Below, piece by piece: positions 1 through 8,012 of a stretch of DNA of 64,000 bases. Numbering within the stretch: position 1 is the first letter of the stretch; each line of letters starts with the position of its first letter. Below the pieces are notes generated by a model that was not told the DNA's origin, did no database searches, and saw only the letters and a program-made list of their open reading frames with translations. The position numbers and the translations under genes were made by a program. Origin of the DNA: Chthoniobacter flavus (lineage in GTDB: Bacteria > Verrucomicrobiota > Verrucomicrobiia > Chthoniobacterales > Chthoniobacteraceae); NCBI GenBank assembly GCA_945861435.1, contig CAMAUX010000023.1, positions 1 to 64,000 of the forward strand. The letters run 5' to 3'.

Positions 1-1
1 A

Positions 2-919
2 CAGCGTAAAGCTCATGGGACAGCATCCGCCCGAGAAAGAAAATCCCGCTCGCGAAAGCTGCAATTGCCTCCGCTCAAATTTCGCCGCCCTCCCTCTGTA
101 AAAGTCCCTTCAGAACCTCGGTTTCCTCAGGCTGTGGGATGGCTGTGGAATTTGAGCGCGTTCATGCAGGCGGTGAAGCAGCGTTTCAGCCAGTGGTTGA
201 ACACCCGCGATGAGCGGGCCGGGACACTTTGGGAAGGTCGCTTCAAGAGCGTGCTCGTGGAGGGGGCCGGCCGGACGCTTGCGACCATGGCTGCTTACAT
301 TGATCTCAACCCGGTGCGCGCGGGGATCGTGCGGGAACCCGGCCGTTATCGATGGAGCGGGTACGGCGAGGCGATGGCAGGCCGGCCATTGGCGCGTCGC
401 AGACTGCGGAGGGTGGTGCTCGGAGTGCTGGTGGAAGATCTACCAACTCAATCCGCCCAGTCTCCCCTGTCCGCCACAGACCACGTTCGAAGGAGCGTTC
501 CTCAGCGTAATCACGGTGATGGCTCCGCGCGTGAGGATCGTAAAGAGACGCGACGCGTGCTTTCGGCGTATCGGATGTACGTTTTCGAGAACGGAGTGGA
601 ACGGGCTCCGCAACCCGGGGACCCGAGATGCCGACGAGCCCGCCGGGGCATGTCCATGCAGGAGGTGGACGAGGTGATCCGGATGGGTGGACATCTGGGT
701 TTCTACGAGGCGATGCGGTGTCGGGTGAGGTATTTCACGGACGGTTGCGTACTGGGGTGTCGGGCATTTGTGGAGGGGTTCTTCGGCAAAAACCGAGAGA
801 GGTTTGGGAGCAGAAGAAAGAGCGGCGCACGCGATTTGCGCGGCGTGGAAATACCGTGGCTATTCACGGTCCGAGATTTGCGGCGCGCGGCGATCCGTCG
901 CACTAAACCCGTGGCGTGA
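2..919 (+). pseudogene. REP-associated tyrosine transposase (Y1_Tnp family), 5'-incomplete
   Basis: The reading frame is open from the left edge, so no true start is visible. The block from about nt 150 to 390 matches the C-terminal half of REP-associated/IS200-type transposases: a KQRFSQWLN helix, GTLWEGRFKSVLVE, then AAYIDLNPVRAGIV, whose Tyr (nt 296-298) sits at the expected nucleophile position. The family's HUH histidine pair (usually HFHLL) should lie upstream. The basic, proline-rich stretch before nt 150 does not resemble that domain, so the gene is either cut by the window edge or 5'-degenerate. Such proteins nick and move short palindromic repeats in cis. Short repeats do occur elsewhere in this window, but a link is only inferred. 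Confidence 0.6.
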
Positions 920-1182
920 TTACTCAAACGACCAGCAACGACAGCCCCCACCGAAGCCCGCCCCCGTTTCGCCCGCTTCCGGTGCGTCGAGCGCCAGAGC
1001 AATTTCCTGCAAACGAACAAACAACACATCACCCCCATCCGGCCCCGGCGATATTGCGCGCCCACGCACACAGTGAGGCAGCCCACCACGGAACAACCAT
1101 CCACGTTCCAACGGCACGCAGAAAGCGCCCCCATCGGAGCACCGGCCTTCAGAACAGGCCCCGGCCCGCAAACCATCCGCAC
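920..1182. other. Gene-free gap between transposase remnant and tdk
   Basis: No ORF here resembles a known protein; the long frames are GC-driven shadows. The two flanking genes converge on this gap. No clear terminator hairpin with a T-run was seen. Confidence 0.5.
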
Positions 1183-1812
1183 TCAGCGCGGCTCGAGCGG
1201 AAGCACCGGCTGCACAAGCTCCACCGCGCTCTCCCCCGCCATGATTTTTTTGAACTCCGCACGCGACACCGACACGTAACGCTCGTTGCCCCCCACCTCC
1301 ACCTGCGGCCCGTCCGTCACCGCCCGTCCGCGCTCGTCCACGCGCACCACCATCGTGGCCTTGCGCCCCGTGTGACAGATCGTCTTCAACTCCACCAAAT
1401 TGTCCGCCCACGCCAGCAGATGCTGGCTCCCCTCAAAAAGCTCCCCGCGAAAATCCGTCCGTAATCCGTACGCGAGCACCGGGATCCCCAGCGCATCGGC
1501 CACATCCGTGAGCTGCCACACCTGCGCCTTGCGTAAAAACTGCGCCTCATCCACCAGCACGCAGTCGATCCGCACCCCGCCTGCCAGCGCTGCACGCACG
1601 ATTCCCAGCAGATCCTCGTCCTGCGTGAACGCACGCGCTACCGCCCTCAACCCGATGCGCGACGCCACCACCCCCTCCCCGGCCCGCGTGTCCAACTTCG
1701 GCGTCATGAGGAACGCACGCATCCCGCGCTCCTCATAATTATAAGCGCTCTGGAGCAGGGCCGTCGTCTTCCCCGCGTTCATGCTCGAGTAATAGAAATA
1801 CAGCTTTGCCAC
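1183..1812 (-). CDS. tdk: Thymidine kinase
   Basis: Phosphorylates thymidine to dTMP in the pyrimidine salvage pathway (cytosol). At 209 residues it has the usual length of bacterial type II TK. It shows the P-loop [11 protein letters not shown] (residues 11-21), VLVDEAQFL (DEAQ Walker B/catalytic region), the [12 protein letters not shown] lasso segment and the [11 protein letters not shown] substrate loop. The structural zinc site looks largely lost. The region that reads ICFCGRKA and VCRKHY in the E. coli enzyme reads ICHTGRKA and VSRAEF here, so only one of the four usual ligands remains. The gene stands alone, with the oxidoreductase pair upstream on the same strand after 141 bp. Confidence 0.93.
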   Translation of the reverse strand: MAKLYFYYSSMNAGKTTALLQSAYNYEERGMRAFLMTPKLDTRAGEGVVASRIGLRAVARAFTQDEDLLGIVRAALAGGVRIDCVLVDEAQFLRKAQVWQLTDVADALGIPVLAYGLRTDFRGELFEGSQHLLAWADNLVELKTICHTGRKATMVVRVDERGRAVTDGPQVEVGGNERYVSVSRAEFKKIMAGESAVELVQPVLPLEPR

Positions 1813-1953
1813 AGTGCGGATGGAGTCGGGATGCGTGGGGATTGGTCGCGTTCAGCCGGATGCCACCCGCTTCCACAATCCACCCTGCCTCCCATGCATC
1901 CCTTGCTCAAGCCTGCGCACCTCCCGATGCAGCAGGGCTCTAGCCCCACTGCC

Positions 1954-3483
1954 TCAGCGCGCCAGCGTGTTGAGCGTGTACGCCACCATCGTGTGCCCCA
2001 ACGCCTGTCCGCCGGACGCCACCCCCTGGAACGTCACCCGATAAACCCGGTGCGCCTGCATCCCCGCGTAAACCAGATGTACGCTTCGCCGATCCGCACT
2101 CCATTGAACCGCAGTCGGCATCACGCGCTGCGTGCCCTCCTCCGGACTCCCGTAACTCGAACTGTACTTGTACCCATACACCTCGGTGCCAAACGCCTGC
2201 GGTGCATCCCCCGCCCCCGCATCCACGGGCTCCGTGAACTCGAGTTCAAACCCGTCCGCCACCAGATGCATCCGCAGCACCTCAAACACGCGCCCCCCGC
2301 GAAACACAATGCGCTGCAACCCCTCCATCGCACCCGCCCACTCCCGCATCGTCTGTCCCACATACAGCTCCGTGCCTTCCGGTGAAAACACCAGCCGATT
2401 GGACCCGTTGCGCAGCCCGTTCTCGGAATAAAAATCGACGCACGCCCCCTGCCACGTCCCGTTCACCTTCTCCACCATCGCACGGATGATCCGCGGTGCC
2501 GCCGCATCGGCCACCAGCATCTGCCCCGCAAACGGACCGAAGCGCCCCTTCGTCGTATCCACCAGCGGCTGCGCCGGCGAACGCGAGAACCCGTAGGGAA
2601 ACGCCACCGCCTCCGGCACGCGCGCCGCATCCAGCGCCTCCATCGGCTCCTTGAGCGGATCCCTCTTCGCATCGCTCTTCACAAACTCCGGGTCCCACAC
2701 CATCGACGAAGGATGCCCGTAAAACCCTCCCTTCTCCACATGGTAAAGCGGATTGGTGGATCGAAAATCCCCCTGATTATCCGTCACCCACAGATTGCCC
2801 TCCGCATCCGTCCCGATCCCATTCGGACTCCGGAACCCCTTCGCCCATGGCTCCACACGCCCCGCTGCATCCAGATGCAGGATCCACCCGCGGTACGGCA
2901 CCGAGGAGAAATTGCGTCCACGCCGCCCCACCGCAGAAAACTCGCCGCGCGTGTGGACGAACGTGAACCCGCTGTAGGAAGCGGTGTTCATCGCGATGAA
3001 GTACCCGCCTTTGCCGTCTGACACAGGACCCGCCGTCACCTCGTGATACGCCCCGCTCAAGTTGAAGCTCGCAAGGTTGCGGTACTCATCCGCCACGCCG
3101 TCTCCATCCGTATCGCTCACCTGCGTGAGTTCAGGCATCTGACTCACCAGCATCCGGTTCTCATCCAGCACCAGAACGCCGTTGGCATTGTGCAGGGACT
3201 GGTCGCTGAACACCTCCCACGCAAACTGCGACGCATCCTTCACCGGACGCGCCCGCAGGATCCCCGAACGCCGCGTGACCACCACCAACTTCCCGCCCGG
3301 GGTGAAATCCAAGCCGCCGATCTCGGGCGCCACACCCTTGGGCATGGGGATCTCCTCCACCGCGTAAGGTCCAACAGCCACTGTCTGCGCCACCGTCTGC
3401 GCCTGCATCCAAGCCAGTCCGCAGCCCATCCACAACGCGGCAAACCTTCCCAACTTCCGCTTCGTCGATTTTGAAAAGTTCAT
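1954..3483 (-). CDS. Secreted sorbosone/glucose-dehydrogenase-like beta-propeller protein
   Basis: About 509 residues starting at ATG 3483, which has a GAGGTG ribosome site 6 nt upstream; a GTG three codons earlier would place the site inside the gene. An N-terminal signal peptide (basic start, then a hydrophobic run ending near AQT) predicts export. The body contains propeller-type repeats typical of the PQQ-dependent sorbosone dehydrogenase-like proteins abundant in Planctomycetes and Verrucomicrobia: a GLDFTPGGKLVV strand, a DTDGDGVADEY calcium-type loop, FRSPNGIGTDAEGNLWVTDNQG, and a GSNRLVFSPEGTELYVGQT blade. It follows the cupredoxin gene by 21 bp, so the two are probably co-transcribed. 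The natural substrate cannot be read from the sequence. Confidence 0.75.
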   Translation of the reverse strand: MNFSKSTKRKLGRFAALWMGCGLAWMQAQTVAQTVAVGPYAVEEIPMPKGVAPEIGGLDFTPGGKLVVVTRRSGILRARPVKDASQFAWEVFSDQSLHNANGVLVLDENRMLVSQMPELTQVSDTDGDGVADEYRNLASFNLSGAYHEVTAGPVSDGKGGYFIAMNTASYSGFTFVHTRGEFSAVGRRGRNFSSVPYRGWILHLDAAGRVEPWAKGFRSPNGIGTDAEGNLWVTDNQGDFRSTNPLYHVEKGGFYGHPSSMVWDPEFVKSDAKRDPLKEPMEALDAARVPEAVAFPYGFSRSPAQPLVDTTKGRFGPFAGQMLVADAAAPRIIRAMVEKVNGTWQGACVDFYSENGLRNGSNRLVFSPEGTELYVGQTMREWAGAMEGLQRIVFRGGRVFEVLRMHLVADGFELEFTEPVDAGAGDAPQAFGTEVYGYKYSSSYGSPEEGTQRVMPTAVQWSADRRSVHLVYAGMQAHRVYRVTFQGVASGGQALGHTMVAYTLNTLAR

Positions 3484-3504
3484 AAAATGCACCTCTTCGT
3501 GGGG

Positions 3505-4983
3505 TTATTCCTTGGACTGCGCGTTCGCTCCGGCCCCGCTCTTTTTCGCGGGAACTTCCAGCGGCTTCTCCCTGCGATCTCGGATGTTCACGTTCACACG
3601 CGTCACAGCACCCTGTTGCGCGGTCTTCACGGAAACCGCCTCGCGCTCCTGCGCCGCCACCTTCCACTCCACCGCCCCTCCCTCCACCTCGACCTCCAGC
3701 GAAAACGCACCCGCAGCACCCGCAGCACCCGCAGCACCCGGCACCACCCGCTCGCGCACCGTGCGTCCGTCCACCGTGTAGAAGAACTCCGGCGCACCCT
3801 TCACCATCCTGTATCCTCCGAAGCGCGGAGCCTCCTGAGCGCCACCAGACAGCGGTGCCGGGCCCGTTGCACGGTACACCAGCGCGCCCACCAGCTTGGG
3901 AATGTAATACTTCGGCCGCATGCCCCCGGGCTCCTTGCCCCAGTACGTGTTCATATCCAGAAACCCACCGCGCCACGCGTAAAGCAGCCTGCACTCCGTG
4001 CTGTCCCACACATAAGCAAACTCCTCCCCGTGGCTCACCGCGATCGCCCCGGCCACACCCTTCTCCGCCGCCACCACCACCGGTTCCTCCCGCTCCAAGC
4101 CCGTCTGCGCATCCTTCTCCTTCTTGGTCACATCGCGCCGCGTCGCAGGATCATACTTCACCGCGTTCTGCCCGCGCCCATGATGCGCAAACACCGCATC
4201 GTCCAATCCCGGATCCGGCGCAAAAGTGCGCATCACCAGCGGCTTCGCCATAGTGCCCATCGGCGCATGCGTCACCCCGGAATCCCGAAGCGCATCCGCC
4301 ACGGCGTCCGCCTTGAACTTCACCCGCTCCGCATCCTGCAACTTCTCCCCCTCCGGCCGCACCCGCATCACCCCGCGCATCGTGAACCAATGGCCCGGAA
4401 ACGTGCACAGATAAGTGTAATCGCCCGGTTTCTGTGGCGCAGTGAACTTCACAGTCTCCGTCGTCCCGGGGGCCAGCAGCTTGCTCGCAGCAAGGATTCC
4501 CGGCACCTCCGGAACGAACCCTTTTGCGAATCCCTCGGCGCCGAGCGTATTCACCGCCCCCACCACGGCCGGTTCCGCATCCAGATCGAGGAACAACACG
4601 TTGTGCGGCATCACGCACCCGTTCTTGAAACTGAGCGCCACCGACTGCCCCGCGTGCACGTCAAAGCGTGTCATGTCGAACTTCACCTGGCTGGGAATCA
4701 CCTGCAGCGTCACCTTCAACACCTTCTCGGCGGGAACAGTGCGGACAAGGGTTTGAACAACGGAGGCAGGTTTGTTCTCAACCGCCTTTTTTCCACGATC
4801 CGCAGCCGTCTCCGAAGCATCTTCCTTTTTCACCCCGGCCTGCGCCACCTCCCCTACGCCGGCAGCCACCGACCCTGAAGCAGGTGCAGCAGTCGCAGCG
4901 CTCCACCCCGCTCCCGCCAGCAAACACGCGAACACCAACAGTTGCAGTCTTCGGGACACAGCGGGGGAATTCAGAGGATCCAT
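3505..4983 (-). CDS. Secreted cupredoxin (azurin/plastocyanin-like) protein with C-terminal extension
   Basis: 492 residues. A signal peptide (LLVFACLLAGAGWSAATAA) is followed by an Ala-rich linker and a cupredoxin domain at about residues 85-210. Its type-1 copper ligands are visible: His in GCVMPHNVLF, then CTFPGHWFTMRGVM supplying Cys, His and Met. The remaining roughly 280 residues form a second region without ligands I recognise; near its end is a PGAAGAAGAAGAF run encoded by a short tandem repeat (nt 3711-3740). It probably passes electrons in the periplasm, and the downstream propeller dehydrogenase is the obvious partner. Family membership is clear; the electron route is inferred. Confidence 0.78.
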   Translation of the reverse strand: MDPLNSPAVSRRLQLLVFACLLAGAGWSAATAAPASGSVAAGVGEVAQAGVKKEDASETAADRGKKAVENKPASVVQTLVRTVPAEKVLKVTLQVIPSQVKFDMTRFDVHAGQSVALSFKNGCVMPHNVLFLDLDAEPAVVGAVNTLGAEGFAKGFVPEVPGILAASKLLAPGTTETVKFTAPQKPGDYTYLCTFPGHWFTMRGVMRVRPEGEKLQDAERVKFKADAVADALRDSGVTHAPMGTMAKPLVMRTFAPDPGLDDAVFAHHGRGQNAVKYDPATRRDVTKKEKDAQTGLEREEPVVVAAEKGVAGAIAVSHGEEFAYVWDSTECRLLYAWRGGFLDMNTYWGKEPGGMRPKYYIPKLVGALVYRATGPAPLSGGAQEAPRFGGYRMVKGAPEFFYTVDGRTVRERVVPGAAGAAGAAGAFSLEVEVEGGAVEWKVAAQEREAVSVKTAQQGAVTRVNVNIRDRREKPLEVPAKKSGAGANAQSKE

Positions 4984-5139
4984 GAGGGAACTTTTACTCT
5001 ACAAACTTCCGCATCCTAATCCAGCGCCACTCCTGCGCCGTTCATCGTTCCAGCAGCGCTCCCCATACCCCGCCATTTCTGCTATCCCACGCTCAGGGAA
5101 TCCAGCCACCTCCAATCCCCCCTACCACGTCCTCCCCTC
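4984..5139. promoter_or_regulatory. Divergent intergenic region between cupredoxin and sulfatase genes
   Basis: A 156-bp region from which the cupredoxin/propeller unit (minus strand) and the sulfatase (plus strand) diverge, so both promoters must lie here or close by. No strong -35/-10 pair is evident in this GC-rich stretch. Confidence 0.4.
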
Positions 5140-6648
5140 ATGACAAACCTCCCACTTCCCCTGCTGTCCTTGGTCATCGCCGTGGCACTGCATTCAGCAA
5201 CAACCACCGCCAGCGCCGCCCAGCCTCCGCCCAACGTGGTCTTCATCCTCGCCGATGACCTCGGCTGGGGCGAACTCGGCTGCTTCGGCCAAAAGAAGAT
5301 CCCCACGCCGCACCTCGACCGCCTCGCAGCACAAGGCACACGCCTCACCCAGCACTACAGCGGCGCCCCCGTGTGCGCCCCCTCCCGCTGCGTGCTCATG
5401 ACCGGCAAACACCTCGGTCACGCAGAAATCCGCGGCAACAAAAAGGCGACCTCCACCTCCAAGGAATTCACCGAAGGCCAGCATCCGCTCAGCGCCGCGG
5501 CCATCACCCTTGCCCAACTCTTCCAACAAGCCGGCTACAAAACCGCTGCCATGGGCAAATGGGGCCTCGGCCCCGTCGGCAGCACCGGCGATCCCAACAA
5601 AAAAGGCTTCGACCTCTTCTTCGGCTACAACTGCCAGTCCGTCGCCCACTCCTTCTATCCCGCACACCTCTGGCGCAACTCGGAAAAAATTCCCCTCAAC
5701 GCCAAACCCATCTCCGGCCACCAAACACCCCTCGAGGGCGATGTGCGCATGGAAACCTACATCGGCCAGAACTACGCGTCCGACTCCATCCTCGCTGAAG
5801 CCGAACGCTTCATCGCACAGAACGCCCAGCACCCCTTCTTCCTCTACCTCCCGTTCACAGAACCGCACGTCGCCATGCATCCACCGGCGGCCTCCGTCGA
5901 CCGTTTCCCGAAGGAATGGGATCCCGAACCCTACCGCGGCGAATCAGGCTACCTCCCGCACCCACGCCCGCACGCGGCCTATGCCGCGATGATCTCCGAC
6001 CTCGACTCCCATGTCGGTCGTATCATGGACGCACTCGAAAAAAACCACGCCGCCTCCCACACCCTCGTCCTCTTCTCCAGCGACAACGGCACCACCCACC
6101 CGGGCAAACCCGGCACCCGCTTCCACATCGGCGGCGTCGACCCCTTCTTCTTCAACTCCACTGCGGGCTTGCGCGGCTTCAAAGGCTCCGTCTACGAGGG
6201 CGGCATCCGCGTCCCCACCATCGCATGGATGCCGGGCCGCATTCCGGCCGGACGCAGCGACGACACCCCCAGCTTCTTCGCCGACTGGCTGCCCACCCTC
6301 TGCGACGCGGCATCTCTCCCACCCCCCGCACACCTCGATGGCGTCAGCCTCTGGCAACGCCTCACAGGCGGCCCCGCCCCCACCCGCGCCACACCCATGC
6401 TCTGGATATTCCCGGAATACGGAGGCCAGATCGCCGTGCGCATCCGCGACTTCAAACTCCTCCGCCAACGGCTTGCCACCAAGAACCCCGGCCCCTGGGA
6501 GATCTACGACCTTGCCAGCGATCGCTCCGAAAAAAACGACATCGCCTCCAAGCACCCCGAACTCATCTCCCAAGCCGAGGCACTCCTGCGCCGCGAAGTC
6601 TCCCCCAACCCCACCTTCCCCATCGCCATCCCCGGCGTCACCCCGTGA
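5140..6648 (+). CDS. Secreted arylsulfatase
   Basis: 502 residues with an N-terminal signal peptide (hydrophobic run to about residue 27). The metal-binding start FILADDLGWGE carries Asp39 and Asp40. The sulfatase signature CAPSR at residues 79-83 provides the Cys that is converted to formylglycine, and MGKWGLG and SSDNG motifs follow. This is a type I sulfatase expected to hydrolyse sulfate esters, probably from sulfated polysaccharides, in the periplasm or outside the cell. The maturase (sulfatase-modifying enzyme) is not in the window. The gene is not part of an obvious operon; the repeat-rich patch begins directly after it. Confidence 0.92.
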   Translation: MTNLPLPLLSLVIAVALHSATTTASAAQPPPNVVFILADDLGWGELGCFGQKKIPTPHLDRLAAQGTRLTQHYSGAPVCAPSRCVLMTGKHLGHAEIRGNKKATSTSKEFTEGQHPLSAAAITLAQLFQQAGYKTAAMGKWGLGPVGSTGDPNKKGFDLFFGYNCQSVAHSFYPAHLWRNSEKIPLNAKPISGHQTPLEGDVRMETYIGQNYASDSILAEAERFIAQNAQHPFFLYLPFTEPHVAMHPPAASVDRFPKEWDPEPYRGESGYLPHPRPHAAYAAMISDLDSHVGRIMDALEKNHAASHTLVLFSSDNGTTHPGKPGTRFHIGGVDPFFFNSTAGLRGFKGSVYEGGIRVPTIAWMPGRIPAGRSDDTPSFFADWLPTLCDAASLPPPAHLDGVSLWQRLTGGPAPTRATPMLWIFPEYGGQIAVRIRDFKLLRQRLATKNPGPWEIYDLASDRSEKNDIASKHPELISQAEALLRREVSPNPTFPIAIPGVTP

Positions 6649-6675
6649 TCCCGCAATGGGGGCCGGGCCGGGGCA

Positions 6676-6704
6676 GGAGAAAAATTCCCTGTCCCTATCG
6701 GGCT
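6676..6704 (-). repeat. ATAGGGACAGG motif, copy 1
   Basis: Plus strand reads GGAGAAAAATTCCCTG then TCCCTATCGGGCT. It starts 27 bp after the sulfatase stop. The same 29-bp sequence recurs exactly at 7229 and 7596. Confidence 0.85.
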
Positions 6705-6725
6705 GTCCCATCGCATCGCCAGCCT

Positions 6726-6935
6726 CTCGCGCCCCTGACCGGGGTGCGTCGCGTGGGGAAATGCGGTCCGGTGGTTTCCTGCGTCCGGAGCCAATAGGGA
6801 CAGGCAAAATCTCCTCGCATCATCAGCCTTCTCGCGCCCCTGACCGGGGTGCGTCGCGTGGGGAAATGCGATCCGGTGGTTTCCTGCGTCCGGAACCAAT
6901 AGGGACAGGCAAAATCTCTTCGCTGCTGTCGGAAC
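6726..6935 (+). repeat. 105-bp tandem repeat, two copies
   Basis: Copies at 6726-6830 and 6831-6935 differ at only a few positions. Each begins CTCGCGCCCCTGACCGGGG, contains GGGGAAATGCG, and ends with an ATAGGGACAGGC motif. A more diverged inverted copy lies at about 7690-7801. Confidence 0.88.
6791..6814 (+). repeat. ATAGGGACAGGC motif, copy 2
   Basis: CCAATAGGGACAGGCAAAAT followed by CTCC, inside the first 105-bp repeat. Confidence 0.85.
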
Positions 6936-6959
6936 CAATAGGGACAGGCAAAATCTCTT
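6896..6959 (+). repeat. ATAGGGACAGGC motif, copies 3 and 4 in tandem
   Basis: Two copies of CCAATAGGGACAGGCAAAAT plus CTCTT at 6896-6920 and 6935-6959 form a 39-bp direct repeat with the spacer CGCTGCTGTCGGAA. The remnant of a PEP-CTERM gene ends just downstream. Confidence 0.85.
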
Positions 6960-6984
6960 CGCTGCTGTGGAACGCGAACCCGAG

Positions 6985-7228
6985 CTACTCGCGCTTGAAG
7001 CGGCGGCGCTCGCGGCAGGCTATCAGGCCGAGCAGGAGGCCGCCGGCAATCCATGTGGAGGGCTCGGGAACGGCGGTGAGTTCGTAGTAATTGTTGCCGT
7101 TGAAACTCACCTGCGTCTCGCCGGCAAGTGAGCCGTTGAGGCTGATCCGGCCGAGCACGCCGGATACCGAGTTACTGAAAAGCACACGGCCGTTGCCGGT
7201 GGCGCCGAAGTTGGTGAAGGCCAGGAGA
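6985..7228 (-). pseudogene. 3' remnant of a PEP-CTERM sorted protein gene
   Basis: The minus-strand frame ends in the PEP-CTERM signal: a VPEPSTW motif, a hydrophobic segment (IAGGLLLGLIA) and a basic tail RERRRFKRE, then a stop at 6985. Upstream it keeps about 45 residues of a typical passenger C-terminus (FTNFGATGNGRVLF, ending NNYYELTA). The coding sequence ends exactly against motif copy 5 at 7229, and nothing upstream continues it, so the 5' part of the gene is gone. An intact gene of this type would carry an export signal and be sorted by an exosortase; no exosortase gene is visible in the window. Confidence 0.8.
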
Positions 7229-7257
7229 GGAGAAAAATTCCCTGTCCCTATCGGGCT
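7229..7257 (-). repeat. ATAGGGACAGG motif, copy 5
   Basis: Identical to copy 1. It forms the junction between the PEP-CTERM remnant and the duplicated epimerase fragment. Confidence 0.88.
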
Positions 7258-7564
7258 CGCGTCTGCGGAGTGAGAAAGCGCTCACGGAAAAACCGGATGC
7301 CGAGCCGGCCGCTGCACAGGATCAAGCCGCCGAGCAGGGCATCAATCAACACGACGCTGCGCGGCGGCGCCCACGGCATTGCGACATACTCGTAGCCGAA
7401 CGCGACAAAGCACGCACTCGCCACACAGACACCCAGGATCCGCCTGAGGTCTGGCGTGCTGAAATAGCTCAGCGAATCCTCGAACTGGCCGAACGCGTAC
7501 AACACCGCGAGCTTCAACGCGGCCACCCAGAGCAGCACCGCCCCCAAAGACGCGCCCAACGTCT
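7258..7564 (-). pseudogene. 307-bp duplicated fragment of the epimerase/dehydratase gene
   Basis: This block aligns without gaps to 9559-9865 in the intact gene downstream (constant offset 2301) with about six mismatches, roughly 98% identity. It encodes residues 45-146 of that protein (from LGASLGAVLLW to FFRERFLTPQ), that is, transmembrane helices without the catalytic domains. It has no start of its own and is framed by motif copies at 7229 and 7596, so it is a non-functional scrap. Confidence 0.93.
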
Positions 7565-7595
7565 ATTCGCCTCACGTCTCAGTGGGCTTGGAAGA

Positions 7596-7624
7596 GGAGA
7601 AAAATTCCCTGTCCCTATCGGGCT
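7596..7624 (-). repeat. ATAGGGACAGG motif, copy 6
   Basis: Identical to copies 1 and 5, in the same orientation. It lies 31 bp beyond the end of the duplicated fragment. Confidence 0.88.
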
Positions 7625-8012
7625 CGGCAACATCGGCACGCCGGAGGCATGAGAGAAATTAGCCGGCCGGTGACCGGCGGCCGCAACGCGCACGCAGGGA
7701 ACCACCGGAACCCGTTTCCCCACGCGACGCGCTCCGGCATGGGGCGCGAGAAAACCGATGATGCGAGGAGATTTCGCCTGTCTTTGTAGCCCCCATCGGC
7801 TGTCGGCTCCGTTATCTACCAACCTGAGCGCACTCCCCTCCGACCACATTCCGCTTCGGCAAAAAACGTGCCTCCAACCCGCAGAGGAATCGCCTCATCC
7901 GCCCCCCCCAGTATCCAGCGACCGGATCAAAACCCGCCTGCACTCCGGACCACGAAGCAGATCCTCTCAGGTCGATCCACAAGCCCACCGCCCACCGCCC
8001 ACCGCAACCATC
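7625..8012. other. Gene-free stretch with a diverged inverted repeat copy
   Basis: Nt 7690-7750 are an inverted, diverged copy of the 105-bp repeat, and 7767-7801 a degenerate motif copy. The rest, up to the end of the epimerase gene, shows no gene or RNA I can recognise. Confidence 0.6.
7767..7801 (-). repeat. Degenerate ATAGGGACAGGC motif, copy 7
   Basis: Plus strand GGAGATTTCGCCTGTCTTTG then TAGCCCCCATCGGCT. It keeps the CGCATCATC flank seen next to copy 2, but inverted. Confidence 0.6.

Noticed and set aside
6655-6960. CRISPR array
   Set aside because: Repeats vary in orientation and spacing, the intervening DNA is gene fragments rather than uniform spacers, and no cas gene is present.
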